Position numbers and translations under genes: made by a program | Shown here: positions 15,459-23,584 of the stretch, piece after piece | Position numbering within the stretch: the stretch's first letter is position 1 | Layout of the letters: each line of letters begins with the position of its first letter | NCBI GenBank assembly: GCA_013791955.1 | Contig: VMSW01000001.1 | Coordinates: 97,661-161,660 of the forward strand | Direction of reading: 5' to 3' | Length of the DNA: 64,000 nucleotides | DNA from: Propionicimonas sp. | GTDB taxonomy: Bacteria; Actinomycetota; Actinomycetes; Propionibacteriales; Propionibacteriaceae | Notes under the pieces: generated by a model | What the model was told of the DNA's origin: nothing | What the model saw: the letters and a program-made list of their open reading frames with translations, nothing else | Databases searched by the model: none

Positions 15459-16399
15459 TCGATTCAGTAGTGGTGATCGTGGTTCACCTGGTCTTCGCGC
15501 TGGCGATCACCCCGGTGCTGATCGGGGTCATGCGCACCGTCCGGGCGCGCCTGGAGGGGCGGGTTGGCGGCGGCATCGTCCAGCCGTGGCGCGATGTGAT
15601 CAAGCTGTTCGCCAAGGAGCCGCTGCGAGCGCCTGGCTCCAGCCCGGTGCTCACCTGGGCCCCGCTGCTGCTGATGGCCTCCTCATTGGTGCTGTGTGCG
15701 TTGATTCCCCTAGTCAGCACGCTGCCACTGGCCGGCGTGCCCGGCGAGTTGTTCGTGGTGGTCTCGGTGCTGCTGCTTGGAACCGTGGCCTTGGCCATGC
15801 TCGGCTTGGAAGCCGGCACCGCCTTCGGCGGCATGGGATCGAGCCGGCACATGGTGTTCACCGCGCTGGTGGAGCCCACGGTGCTGCTGAGCATCTACGC
15901 CCTCAGCGTGCCGGCCGGCACCTCGGCACTGGCCGCGATCGTTCGTTCGCGCCGCGATGATCTCTCCAGCCTGCTCAACCCGGTGAGCATCTTGGCGATC
16001 GCGGCCCTGATCGTGGTCGTCATCGCTGAGACCGGACGGCTGCCAGTCGACAACCCGGCCACCCATCTGGAACTCACCATGGTGCACGAGGCGATGATCC
16101 TGGAAAGTGGCGGCCGTGACCTGGGCTGGTTGGAGTTCGGCTCCTGGCTGCGCCTGACCGCCCTGCTCGGGCTGACGGTGAATCTCGCCGTGCCGTGGGC
16201 GGTAGCTGGCGATGCCAGTTGGACCGCACTGCTGGTCGGTGTCGCTGCGACCACGGTGAAGCTGGTGGCCGCGGCGGCGCTGCTGGCCGCCGTCGAAGTG
16301 TTCCTGGCCAAGCTGCGGCTGTTCCGGGTGCCGGAGTTGCTGGCCGGCTCCTTCGTGCTGGCCTTCCTTTCCGTGTCTGCCTCCTACCTGGTGTTCTGA
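15455..16399 (+). CDS. HyfC/HycD-like (NuoH-type) membrane subunit
   Basis: Membrane subunit of 314 residues that links the peripheral and membrane arms. NuoH-type features include GGGIVQPWRDVIKLFAKEP in the first cytoplasmic loop and the acidic loop AETGRLPVDNPATHLELT, then MVHEAMILE. About eight helices are visible. It overlaps the upstream gene by 4 nt. Family and position are clear; the electron acceptor of the complex is not. Confidence 0.92.
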   Translation: MIDSVVVIVVHLVFALAITPVLIGVMRTVRARLEGRVGGGIVQPWRDVIKLFAKEPLRAPGSSPVLTWAPLLLMASSLVLCALIPLVSTLPLAGVPGELFVVVSVLLLGTVALAMLGLEAGTAFGGMGSSRHMVFTALVEPTVLLSIYALSVPAGTSALAAIVRSRRDDLSSLLNPVSILAIAALIVVVIAETGRLPVDNPATHLELTMVHEAMILESGGRDLGWLEFGSWLRLTALLGLTVNLAVPWAVAGDASWTALLVGVAATTVKLVAAAALLAAVEVFLAKLRLFRVPELLAGSFVLAFLSVSASYLVF

Positions 16400-16408
16400 G
16401 GAGGTTCA

Positions 16409-17068
16409 ATGAGTCAAGAGGTCTTCCAACAGCTAGTCGCCACGACTACCGGCGTGCTACTGCTGACCGCCATTCTGCAAGTCTGGGGACGCTCGCTCGT
16501 GCGCTCCATCGGCCTGCTCGCCGTGCAGGGGGCCGCGCTGGCCGGGCTGGCATTCACCGTCGGATTCCATGCCGGAGAGCCGCAAGCGTCCCTGGTGGCA
16601 CTGATCGTGTTGGTGATGAAGTCGGTGGTGCTGCCGGCGGCCCTGCTGCGCTCAGCCAGGCTCACCGGTGAGACTCGCGAACGTCCAGCTGCGCTCAACC
16701 CGGCGGTGGAACTGATCGGGGCGGCCGGGCTGACCCTGATCGCCTACATCGTCGGCACGCCGCTGGTCGGCGACAACCCTGATCCGGCCCGCCAGGCGCT
16801 GCCGGTGGGCATCTCGCTGGTGCTGCTCGGCTTCTGGCTGTTGCTGATTCGGCGCTCGGCGATCACCCAGTTGATCGGCTTCCTGGTGCTCGACAACGGC
16901 ATCGCCACGGTGTCATTCCTGGCTTCAAGCGGGCTGCCGTTGACCGTTGAACTCGGGGCCTCGCTGGACGTGTTGCTGGTGGTGCTGATCCTCGGCGTGT
17001 TCGTGGTGCGGATGCAGCGCCAGCAGGGGCACTCCGATATCACCGAGTTGAAGGAGCTGCACGACTGA
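16409..17068 (+). CDS. HyfE-like membrane subunit
   Basis: Membrane subunit of 219 residues with about six helices. The C-terminal half resembles NuoK, with glutamates near helix ends as in the HyfE/HycP group. It has its own strong Shine-Dalgarno GAGGAGG. It overlaps the next gene by one base (TGATG). Present in Hyf-type and Rv0085-type complexes but absent from the simpler Hyc complex, so this operon is of the Hyf/Ehr type. Confidence 0.85.
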   Translation: MSQEVFQQLVATTTGVLLLTAILQVWGRSLVRSIGLLAVQGAALAGLAFTVGFHAGEPQASLVALIVLVMKSVVLPAALLRSARLTGETRERPAALNPAVELIGAAGLTLIAYIVGTPLVGDNPDPARQALPVGISLVLLGFWLLLIRRSAITQLIGFLVLDNGIATVSFLASSGLPLTVELGASLDVLLVVLILGVFVVRMQRQQGHSDITELKELHD

Positions 17069-18504
17069 TGGCTGCGCTCATTTTGCTCCCACTGACCCTC
17101 CCGCTGCTGATGGCCGGGATCGGCTTCCTCTTCCCCAAGGCCTACTGGACGCTGGCGCTGCCGATCATTTCCGCAGCCGCCCTGCTGGCGGTCGGGGTCG
17201 GGCTGATCATCGCGGTGCAGGCGAGCGGCCCGGTGGTGGCCGTGCCGGGTTGGCTGCGCGTAGATGCCCTGAGCGCCTGGATGCTGGCCGTGGTGGGCGC
17301 GGTAGCAGTGGTGGCGTTGTGGGGCGGCGCTCCCGTCCGGTCGAAATCGAAGGCCAGTGTGGGTTCGTTCACCGCGCTGCTGAATCTGTTCCTCGGCGCG
17401 ATGAGCTTGGCCCTGGTAGCCGACAACGTCGGGCTGATGTGGGTGGCGATCGAGTTGACCACCATCACCACCGCGTTCCTGGTGGCCTCCGGGGAGGGCC
17501 GCAATTCCCTCGAAGCAGCCTGGAAATACGTCGTGTTGGGCGCGGTCGGAGTGGCCATCGCCTTCCTCGGTGTGGCGCTGCTTTCGGCGGCCAGCGGCAG
17601 CCACAGCGAAACCGGGGTCTCCTGGACGTCCCTGATGGCGCACGCCGCCACGCTCGACCCAGCCATGACCAAACTCGCCGGGGCATTGGCCGTCCTCGGC
17701 TTTGCCACCAAAGCCGGTCTGGCGCCAATGCACTCCTGGCTACCGGACGCACACAGCCAGGCGCCAGCGCCGGTGAGCGGGCTGATGTCGGGCGTGCTGC
17801 TGAGCGTCGCCTTCTACGCGATCCTGCGGATTCAAGCCGTCACCGATGCCGCCGTCGGGCCCGAGCTGATGCGCACCCTGCTGATGACGGCCGGGCTGTT
17901 GAGTTTGGCGGTCACTGCCGGGCTGGTGCTGACTCAATCCGATTACAAGCGGCTGTTGGCCTACTCCAGCATCGAGCACATGGGGCTGCTGGCCATTGGT
18001 GCAGCCATCGGCGGGGAGTTGGCGATGGCCGCGGTGCTGCTGCACATCCTTGGCCATGGGCTGATCAAGTCGACGATGTTCGTGCTGGCCGGGCGCATCT
18101 CTGATGCCAGCGGCACCCATCGCATCGACGGGGTGCAGGGGCTGCTGCGCGTCCGTCCTGATCTGGGGGCGCCGTTCCTGCTCGGCACGGCCGGGCTACT
18201 TGGCTTCCCGCCGTTCGTCACCTTCTTCACCGAAGTGGCCATCATCGTGGCCGGCTTCACCCGCGGCTTGGGCTGGCAAATGGCGCTGGCCTGCGTGCTG
18301 TTGCTGGTGGTCTTCGCTGGCATCGCCCGGCAGGTGCTGGCGATGACGCTGGGCGCTGGGGTGCGCCAGCAGGGCCGTCCGGTGTGGTGGCGGCGCTTGC
18401 CGATCGGGTTGGCGCTACTGACCAGCGCGGTGCTGGGCTTCGCCGCTTGGCCGTTGGCTGGCACGCTGCTGGCTGCCGTAGGTGCCTTGGGAGGTGTGCG
18501 ATGA
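17068..18504 (+). CDS. HyfF-like antiporter-type membrane subunit
   Basis: Second antiporter-like subunit, 478 residues, homologous to NuoN/NuoL and Rv0086. It keeps the ion-path residues: WVAIELTTITTAFLV with the helix-5 Glu, FATKAGLAPMHSWLPDAHSQ and LLAYSSIEHMGLL. About 14 helices are visible. Together with the HyfB-like subunit this gives the complex two ion-translocating modules. It overlaps the large-subunit gene by 4 nt. Confidence 0.9.
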   Translation: MAALILLPLTLPLLMAGIGFLFPKAYWTLALPIISAAALLAVGVGLIIAVQASGPVVAVPGWLRVDALSAWMLAVVGAVAVVALWGGAPVRSKSKASVGSFTALLNLFLGAMSLALVADNVGLMWVAIELTTITTAFLVASGEGRNSLEAAWKYVVLGAVGVAIAFLGVALLSAASGSHSETGVSWTSLMAHAATLDPAMTKLAGALAVLGFATKAGLAPMHSWLPDAHSQAPAPVSGLMSGVLLSVAFYAILRIQAVTDAAVGPELMRTLLMTAGLLSLAVTAGLVLTQSDYKRLLAYSSIEHMGLLAIGAAIGGELAMAAVLLHILGHGLIKSTMFVLAGRISDASGTHRIDGVQGLLRVRPDLGAPFLLGTAGLLGFPPFVTFFTEVAIIVAGFTRGLGWQMALACVLLLVVFAGIARQVLAMTLGAGVRQQGRPVWWRRLPIGLALLTSAVLGFAAWPLAGTLLAAVGALGGVR

Positions 18505-19988
18505 GGTTGCGTCCGGTAGAAGAGTTCCGCGTCGAGCGGGATCAGTTGATCGAGACCGTCGCTGCTCAGCTGGGCCTCGGACGGCGACTGGCGTTGGTGG
18601 CTGGCACCGAAGACGGCACGGCCTGCCGGGTGGTTTACGTGTTCCTCGGTAGCGCCGGGGAGCGGGCCGAGGTGAGTCTGCGGGTGCCGCGGGATGATGC
18701 CTGGGTGCCAAGCCTGGCTGGCCTTTCCTACCAGGCCGGACGGTTCGAGCGGGAACTACACGACCTCTACGGCATCGTCGCCCACGATCATCCCCAGCCC
18801 TACCGGCTGGTGCGCCACGCGCATTGGCCCACCGGGTTTTACCCGCTACTGGACGCAGCCGTCACCCCGTCCGCCTTCGATGCCAAGGTTGGCTTCCCCT
18901 TCATGGAAGTGGCTGGCAAGGGGGTCTATGAGATTCCGGTCGGGCCGGTACACGCGGGCCTGATCGAGCCGGGGCATTTCCGCTTCTCAGTGGTGGGCGA
19001 GACCATCGTGCGGATGTATCAGCGGCTGTACTTCGTCCATCGGGGCGTGGAGAAGCTGTTCATCGGCCGCGAAGTCAGCGATGGCGTCGAGTTGGCCGAG
19101 CGGATCAGCGGCGACACCGCGATCGGCCACAACCTGGCCTACCTGATGGCTGTTGAGGATGCGGTCGGCATCGAGATTGGGCCGCGCGCCGCGCTGATTC
19201 GGGCGTTGCTGTTGGAGCTGGAGCGGCTCTACAACCACATCGCCGATCTGGGTGCGCTGGCCAACGATGCCGGCTTCGGCATCGCCAATTCCCACGCCGG
19301 ACGGCTGCGCGAAACACTGCTACGGCACAATGCGTTGCTCACTGGGCATCGGCTGCTGCGCGGGGCGCTCCATTTGGGCGGGGCCGAGTTGCTGGCCGAG
19401 CCGGATTTGCCACTGGTGGCCTCGGTGGCCGCTGAGGTGGCTGAGCTGGCCGAGATTGCCACCAGTCATTCGCTGGTGGCCAACCGGTTGAACACCACCG
19501 CTGTGCTGCCCACCGACCAGGCCCAACGCCTTGGCGTGCTGGGCTATGTGGCCCGGGGCAGCGGGGTGGCCATCGACGCGCGCGCCGATCAGCCGTTCGT
19601 TGATTTGGGGCCGGAGTTCCGGGTGGTAACCCGTCTGGATGGCGACGTGCGCGCCCGCTTTGACGTCCGCGCTGAAGAGGTGGCGGTCTCAGCCAAGCTG
19701 GTCGCCGACCTGGCCGGACGGATCGCCGCCGCGCCCATCGAGGCGGCCAAACGCCTGCCTCTACTGACCCACACTGTCGCTGGCCTGGGAGTGGTCGAAG
19801 CCTGGCGCGGCACCTTGGTGCACCGGGTGGAGGTTGGCCCTGGGGGAGTGCTGAAGCGGGTGAAGGTGGTCGACCCGTCGTTCCTGACCTGGCCCGGCCT
19901 ACCGGTGGCGTTGAACGACGTGATCGTCCCCGACTTCCCGCTGGCCAACAAGAGCTTCAACTGCTCTTATGCCGGCAACGATCTGTAG
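18501..19988 (+). CDS. HyfG-like NuoC-NuoD fusion subunit without NiFe ligands
   Basis: Peripheral subunit of 495 residues. An N-terminal NuoC-like domain (~1-115, RFERELHDLYGIVAHDHP) is fused to a NuoD/hydrogenase-large-subunit domain. The L1 site reads ERISGDTAIGHNLAY, with S203 and T206 where hydrogenases have the CxxC pair. The C-terminal L2 region is FPLANKSFNCSYAGNDL, with a single Cys (C488) rather than DPCxxC. It therefore should not bind NiFe and belongs with energy-converting hydrogenase-related (Ehr) proteins such as Rv0087. The start overlaps the upstream stop by 4 nt. No further operon gene follows. Confidence 0.9.
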   Translation: MRLRPVEEFRVERDQLIETVAAQLGLGRRLALVAGTEDGTACRVVYVFLGSAGERAEVSLRVPRDDAWVPSLAGLSYQAGRFERELHDLYGIVAHDHPQPYRLVRHAHWPTGFYPLLDAAVTPSAFDAKVGFPFMEVAGKGVYEIPVGPVHAGLIEPGHFRFSVVGETIVRMYQRLYFVHRGVEKLFIGREVSDGVELAERISGDTAIGHNLAYLMAVEDAVGIEIGPRAALIRALLLELERLYNHIADLGALANDAGFGIANSHAGRLRETLLRHNALLTGHRLLRGALHLGGAELLAEPDLPLVASVAAEVAELAEIATSHSLVANRLNTTAVLPTDQAQRLGVLGYVARGSGVAIDARADQPFVDLGPEFRVVTRLDGDVRARFDVRAEEVAVSAKLVADLAGRIAAAPIEAAKRLPLLTHTVAGLGVVEAWRGTLVHRVEVGPGGVLKRVKVVDPSFLTWPGLPVALNDVIVPDFPLANKSFNCSYAGNDL

Positions 19989-20003
19989 CCCTAGCCGGTT
20001 AGC

Positions 20004-20282
20004 TCAGTCGGCGAAGGTGGGGTTGATGCCCCACACCGAGGAGCCGGTGCGATTGGCCCCGGCAGTGGCCGGACGAGCATCGGCCGAGGAGGCGTCGCTG
20101 GTGGCCGCGCTGTCGATGGTTCGGTAGACGATTCGGTCGCCAACGATGGTGCCGCAGTAGCGTCCCTCAGGATCAAACACCTTGCCGTTCTTGAGCTGTC
20201 CGAGGTACCGGCCTGACCGTGAATGGAGGTGAGTGCCGAACCGCTGAAGCAGCTGGCCGCTCCGGGTGTAAAGATGATCCAT
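20004..20282 (-). CDS. Small hypothetical protein with beta-repeat appearance
   Basis: Predicted protein of 92 residues. The first ~55 residues contain repeated short strands of the type GRYLGQLKNGKVFDPEGRY and GTIVGDRIVYR, resembling a small beta-sheet with repeated G-R-Y-x-G turns. The tail is Ala/Ser/Thr-rich. AAGGTGAG lies about 11 nt before the ATG. It sits 54 nt downstream of arr on the same strand and could be co-transcribed. I do not recognise a named family. Confidence 0.55.
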   Translation of the reverse strand: MDHLYTRSGQLLQRFGTHLHSRSGRYLGQLKNGKVFDPEGRYCGTIVGDRIVYRTIDSAATSDASSADARPATAGANRTGSSVWGINPTFAD

Positions 20283-20336
20283 GCTCTATTGACTCACCTT
20301 TGCTTCACTTCGCCTAATGCGGGGTTGTGGCGGGGT

Positions 20337-20762
20337 TCACTCGTTGATTGCCTCGACGCCGAGGCGCCGCAACTCGGCCAGATGATCGAGCATCTTTTCG
20401 AGCACTTCGGGGTCGTGACCCTGCCAATCGAGCACCTCGCCGGCTACCCGGATCGGCGCCCTGGTGCGATAGGACCGAGTGGGGTTTCCGGGGAACTTCT
20501 TGTCGGTCAGATTGGGGTCATTCTCGATCTCGCCGGTGGGCTCAACTCGGTAGATGCGACCCGGGTCGCCGCCGACGGCCAGCTCTGCACCCCAGATGGC
20601 GGCGTCCATGGTGGCGGTCAGGTAGACGAAGTTGGCCTGGTTGCCCTCGCCGAAGTTGGAGCGGAAGCCCGGGGAGAGCAGATCGCCGACTTTCAGCTCG
20701 GCCTTGGTGCCGTGGAAGAAGGGCCCAGTGTCGAGGACGCCTGCAGGTGACGGGTGTTCCAT
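20337..20762 (-). CDS. arr: NAD+-rifampin ADP-ribosyltransferase (Arr)
   Basis: Protein of 141 residues that transfers ADP-ribose from NAD+ to the ansa-chain hydroxyl of rifamycins, inactivating them. Arr family features are present across its full usual length: FFHGTKAELKVGDLL with the active-site His, YLTATMDAAIWGAELA, GRIYRVEPTGEIENDPNLTD, and KFPGNPTRSYR. GGAGGAG sits directly before the ATG. The gene borders a repeat-rich spacer, but no transposase or integron is visible, so it may be a native chromosomal arr as in mycobacteria. Confidence 0.93.
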   Translation of the reverse strand: MEHPSPAGVLDTGPFFHGTKAELKVGDLLSPGFRSNFGEGNQANFVYLTATMDAAIWGAELAVGGDPGRIYRVEPTGEIENDPNLTDKKFPGNPTRSYRTRAPIRVAGEVLDWQGHDPEVLEKMLDHLAELRRLGVEAINE

Positions 20763-20864
20763 GACTCCTCCAGCGCAATTGGGAATCGGTGCTGTCTAGT
20801 TCACCACTTGCCCGCCAGTTTTGGCAGGGGCTGAGTCGCCTGGCTTCAGTTGGCTGAGCCCCCC

Positions 20865-20925
20865 GACCCTTCGACAGGCTCAGGGAACTGGGGGCGGGCT
20901 TTGGGACCCTTCGACAGGCTCAGGG
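20865..20925 (+). repeat. Two direct copies of a dispersed CCCTTCGACAGGCTCAGG repeat
   Basis: Identical 21-bp copies at 20865-20885 and 20905-20925, offset by exactly 40 nt. The motif is a commonly seen intergenic repeat of high-GC bacteria. Related copies are at 12521-12541 and 21017-21037. Confidence 0.8.
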
Positions 20926-20935
20926 GTCTGTGGTC

Positions 20936-21027
20936 AGTTGGGTGAGCGCCCCACTAGTTAGCTGAGCGCCCCACTAGTTAGCTGAGCTCCCCACCAGTTG
21001 GCTGAGCTCCCCACCAGTTGGCTGAGC
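20936..21027 (+). repeat. 20-bp tandem repeat array
   Basis: Four consecutive 20-bp units of the form AGTTRGCTGAGCKCCCCACY begin at 20936, 20956, 20976 and 20996, with a partial fifth at 21016 that runs into the dispersed repeat. Copies differ only at one to three positions. A further AGTTGGCTGAGC lies at 20848. Confidence 0.88.
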
Positions 21028-21044
21028 CCGTCGAAGCCCCCCGG

Positions 21045-21074
21045 TTACTTGCAATACAAGGTAGCCGGTAATAC
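21045..21074 (+). promoter_or_regulatory. PadR operator and promoter
   Basis: TACTTG (21046-21051) and CAAGGTA (21057-21063) form the TACTTG-N5-CAAGTA-like inverted repeat typical of PadR regulators. The likely -10 is TAATAC (21069-21074), 9 nt before the ATG at 21084, so the mRNA may be leaderless. Binding would block the promoter and give autorepression. Confidence 0.6.
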
Positions 21075-21083
21075 CATGGATTC

Positions 21084-21422
21084 ATGGTTGCTGAACGTGG
21101 TCCATGGGCTTCGCAGTTACGCAAGGGCGTGCTGGAGTTGGCCGTCCTGGGGTTGCTCGATGCCGAGCCCAAGTATGGCTCGCAGCTGGTCGATGAGTTG
21201 GCCGTCCAGCCGGCGCTGGAGATCACCGCTGGCACGGTCTATCCGCTGTTGGCCCGGCTGGCCAAAGCCGGCCTGGTGACCACTCGCTGGCAGGAATCGC
21301 CGACCGGCCCGCCGCGCAAGTACTACGCGCTAAGCCCGGCAGGCCGTGAGCAGGTGCGCTTGCTGGCTGCGGAGTTCCGCGCGGTGGCCAAGGCAATGAA
21401 CAAGGTGCTGGAAGGAATCTGA
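21084..21422 (+). CDS. PadR-family transcriptional regulator
   Basis: Compact PadR-like winged-helix protein of 112 residues. Hallmarks are LELAVLGLLDAEPKYGSQLV, then ITAGTVYPLLARLAKAGLV (recognition region), and the wing GPPRKYYALSPAGRE. It starts next to a PadR-type inverted repeat, consistent with autoregulation. Its stop overlaps the start of the next gene by one base (TGATG), so it probably controls and is co-translated with the DUF5808/DUF1648 protein. Confidence 0.92.
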   Translation: MVAERGPWASQLRKGVLELAVLGLLDAEPKYGSQLVDELAVQPALEITAGTVYPLLARLAKAGLVTTRWQESPTGPPRKYYALSPAGREQVRLLAAEFRAVAKAMNKVLEGI

Positions 21423-22282
21423 TGATCACCTCACTCGATGAACTCTCCCCGGCCGCCCGTACGGTCGCGCTGCGCTTTCTTGATACGGCAGTCGCTGACA
21501 CTGAGGCCGAACTGCGCGCACAGGTGGTTGAGGGGCTCACTGGCGAGTTGTGTGAGCGGCTGAGTGCCGATGCCAACCCCGAAAGTGTTGAGGCTGCAGT
21601 GCTCAGTCTCGGCCCGGTGGTCGACGAAATGGCAGATGACGCCGTCGGATTCCTGGGGCGGCTGGGTGCCGGGGTGAAGTTCGAAGATCTCGCCGGACGC
21701 ATCGCTCGCACCTGGTGGAACCCGGCCGATGAGCGCTACTTCGTGCCGCGAGCTTTCGGTTGGGGCTGGGATCTGAACGTTGGGGCGGTCGCCGTCCGCT
21801 TGGGCTTGATCGAGCCGGACGCCGAAGCTGTGCCGTTCACCGCCACCCCTGATGCCGCGTTCAAGGCGGCCGCTGCCGTGCCGCTGGCTCTCGGCGCTGC
21901 GGTGGGCCTGCACTACATCGTCCGCGGCCGCAGTCTGCCGGCTCGCCTGCCCTCGCATTGGGGGCTCGATGGCCACCCGGATCGCTGGGTTTCCAAGGGT
22001 TCCGCGGCCGTCGCCGACCTGGCCATCACCAGCCTCGCCGCTGGCGCTGCGGCCTGGGCTGCCACCACTGAGGGCGAAGGCCCGCAACGGGCCGGAGTGC
22101 TCGCCGGTGCCACGATGGCTGGCGGTCTGGCCGCCTCAACCGCACTGGTGCGCGGACTGGCCAAGCCGCGTGGCTGGGCAGCGCCGCTGGGCGTCCTCGC
22201 CGCCTCGACAGCCGTAGCCGGAGTGCTCTATGGCCTAGCCAGGGCCGGTCGGGACGCCGAGATCGCCCGGGATCTGGGTTAG
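21422..22282 (+). CDS. DUF5808/DUF1648-type membrane protein
   Basis: Protein of 286 residues, probably the PadR target. The N-terminal ~75 residues are a helical cytoplasmic region. A DUF5808-like block WWNPADERYFVPRAFGWGWD comes next. A segment LPSHWGLDGHPDRWVSK recalls DUF1648. At least five hydrophobic stretches follow residue 145. These domains recur in PadR-linked operons of unknown function. Its last 48 nt overlap the convergent cupin gene. Confidence 0.7.
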   Translation: MITSLDELSPAARTVALRFLDTAVADTEAELRAQVVEGLTGELCERLSADANPESVEAAVLSLGPVVDEMADDAVGFLGRLGAGVKFEDLAGRIARTWWNPADERYFVPRAFGWGWDLNVGAVAVRLGLIEPDAEAVPFTATPDAAFKAAAAVPLALGAAVGLHYIVRGRSLPARLPSHWGLDGHPDRWVSKGSAAVADLAITSLAAGAAAWAATTEGEGPQRAGVLAGATMAGGLAASTALVRGLAKPRGWAAPLGVLAASTAVAGVLYGLARAGRDAEIARDLG

Positions 22283-23515
22283 CGTCCACCGCGCCAACTC
22301 GGAGCTACCCGGGCCGAAGTGCTTTAGCAGCACCAGTGGCTCGTTGGTGCTGCGATTATGCACGCGCACCCCGGCCCGGGCAGCCGTCTCGGAGACGAAG
22401 AACTCATCGTCGCTGAGCTCTCCGAAGCGAATCATGGTGGCCGCGGCGGTGTGATGGACGCCGAAGCTGCCCTGGCCCTGCACCACGATCACGCCGTAGG
22501 CGTCCTCATCGGTGATGATCGCGGTCGCGCCGGGCGCCACCGTCAGCTCCTTGGCGCTGAAGGCCAGTGAGCGGTAGACGATCCACTTCTCGACGAAGTC
22601 GTGGCCACCCTCGGCCAGTGAAGCCTCGGTCTCGAACGGAATCAGTTGCCGGTTGGCCACGAAATCCGGGTCGACATTGGCCGACCAGTCGAGAAGCTCG
22701 ATCAGGTAATCCAGATCGCCGACCCGATCAGCCGGGACGTCCTTCCACAACAGCTCTTCGGGCACCTCGCGGTTGTTACTCCACGACTCGCACATGCACA
22801 ACACGTCGGAAGCGGCCTGCGGCTCATAAGTGCAGGCGCTGCCCGGCGCGTGCAGCACCCCGGCCGGAATGTCCCAGCCGGTGCCCAGCCGGGTGCGATA
22901 ACCCAGCGACAACTCGGTGATCCGGTTGTCCCCGCCCCGGCCAAACCAGGACAGCCGCTCCAACACCTGCTCGCGGGTCACCTGCGGCTGCAACCCGAGG
23001 AAGGAGATCGGCTGCGCAGCCAGGTGGTTGTTCATCTGTGGGGAGTAGTAGTAGGCCTCCGGCTTGGCTACCTTGCCCAGCGGATGGGCGTGCTCGTCGC
23101 GGTGATGGACGTGGAAGGGCAGCGCCTGCTCATTGTCGAAGAACTTGGCGAACACTGGCCATAAGCCATGCTCAGCCCACAGGCGTTTTCCGATCAGCGC
23201 AGGCCCGTGCTCAGCGATGAACTGATCGAAGGGCAGCAGGCCACCATCCGGATCGATCACCTGGCTCAGACCCTCCAGCGGGCCGGCGTCCGGGCCGTTG
23301 TCGGCCCGAATGGGGGAGGCCAACCAGCGCTCGTCGATGCCACCGCGGTCCTTGCCATAGGCGTAGTAGTCGTCAGGGTGCAGGCGCAGCCGCCGTCCCG
23401 GGGTGGAGAAGACGCGCGGCACCCAGTTCGGCGCCAGCCGCACCACCCCAGCGCCCTGATCAAGGGCGCGATCAGCGGCGGTCGTGGTGAAGCTGACCGG
23501 GGACGGAGTTCTCAT
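22235..23515 (-). CDS. Mannose-6-phosphate-isomerase-like cupin protein
   Basis: Protein of 426 residues with a cupin core related to class I phosphomannose isomerases. The likely metal-binding strand is PFHVHHRDEHAHP near residue 138. Later GTGWDIPAGVLHAPGS resembles the isomerase active-site loop. It is read downstream of the DeoR gene on the same strand (69-nt gap) and opposite the sugar ABC/aldolase/kinase operon. It probably isomerises the imported sugar or its phosphate; the actual substrate is unknown. GAGGAA precedes the ATG. Confidence 0.7.
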   Translation of the reverse strand: MRTPSPVSFTTTAADRALDQGAGVVRLAPNWVPRVFSTPGRRLRLHPDDYYAYGKDRGGIDERWLASPIRADNGPDAGPLEGLSQVIDPDGGLLPFDQFIAEHGPALIGKRLWAEHGLWPVFAKFFDNEQALPFHVHHRDEHAHPLGKVAKPEAYYYSPQMNNHLAAQPISFLGLQPQVTREQVLERLSWFGRGGDNRITELSLGYRTRLGTGWDIPAGVLHAPGSACTYEPQAASDVLCMCESWSNNREVPEELLWKDVPADRVGDLDYLIELLDWSANVDPDFVANRQLIPFETEASLAEGGHDFVEKWIVYRSLAFSAKELTVAPGATAIITDEDAYGVIVVQGQGSFGVHHTAAATMIRFGELSDDEFFVSETAARAGVRVHNRSTNEPLVLLKHFGPGSSELARWTLTQIPGDLGVPTGPG

Positions 23516-23584
23516 GGCGGTGATTCCTCGATTCGTCGTTGAATGAGTATGGAGTTGTCAGTCGGGCGTTGGCTGCCGGTGGGG

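Larger units (their letters stand above)
20763..21083. other. Repeat-rich intergenic spacer between arr and the PadR gene
   Basis: This 321-bp stretch has no supported gene. It contains the arr Shine-Dalgarno (minus strand, next to 20763), two copies of a CTTCGACAGGCTCAG repeat, a 20-bp tandem array and the PadR operator/promoter. All are listed separately. Confidence 0.7.

Noticed and set aside
18501..19988. Active NiFe hydrogenase large subunit
   Set aside because: The cysteine pairs that bind Ni are not present at either the L1 or L2 position, so a hydrogenase call is not supported.
19994..20030. tRNA-like sequence GCCGGTTAGCTCAGTCGG
   Set aside because: It resembles a tRNA 5' end and D-arm, but no anticodon arm or TTCGAAT-type T-arm follows, and it overlaps the end of a plausible minus-strand gene.
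20936..21027. CRISPR array
   Set aside because: 20-bp units are directly adjacent with no unique spacers and no cas genes nearby.
22235..22282. 48-bp overlap of convergent genes as a possible frameshift or misannotation
   Set aside because: Both C-terminal ends read naturally and both proteins have full-length domains before the overlap, so it is accepted as an ordinary tail-to-tail overlap.
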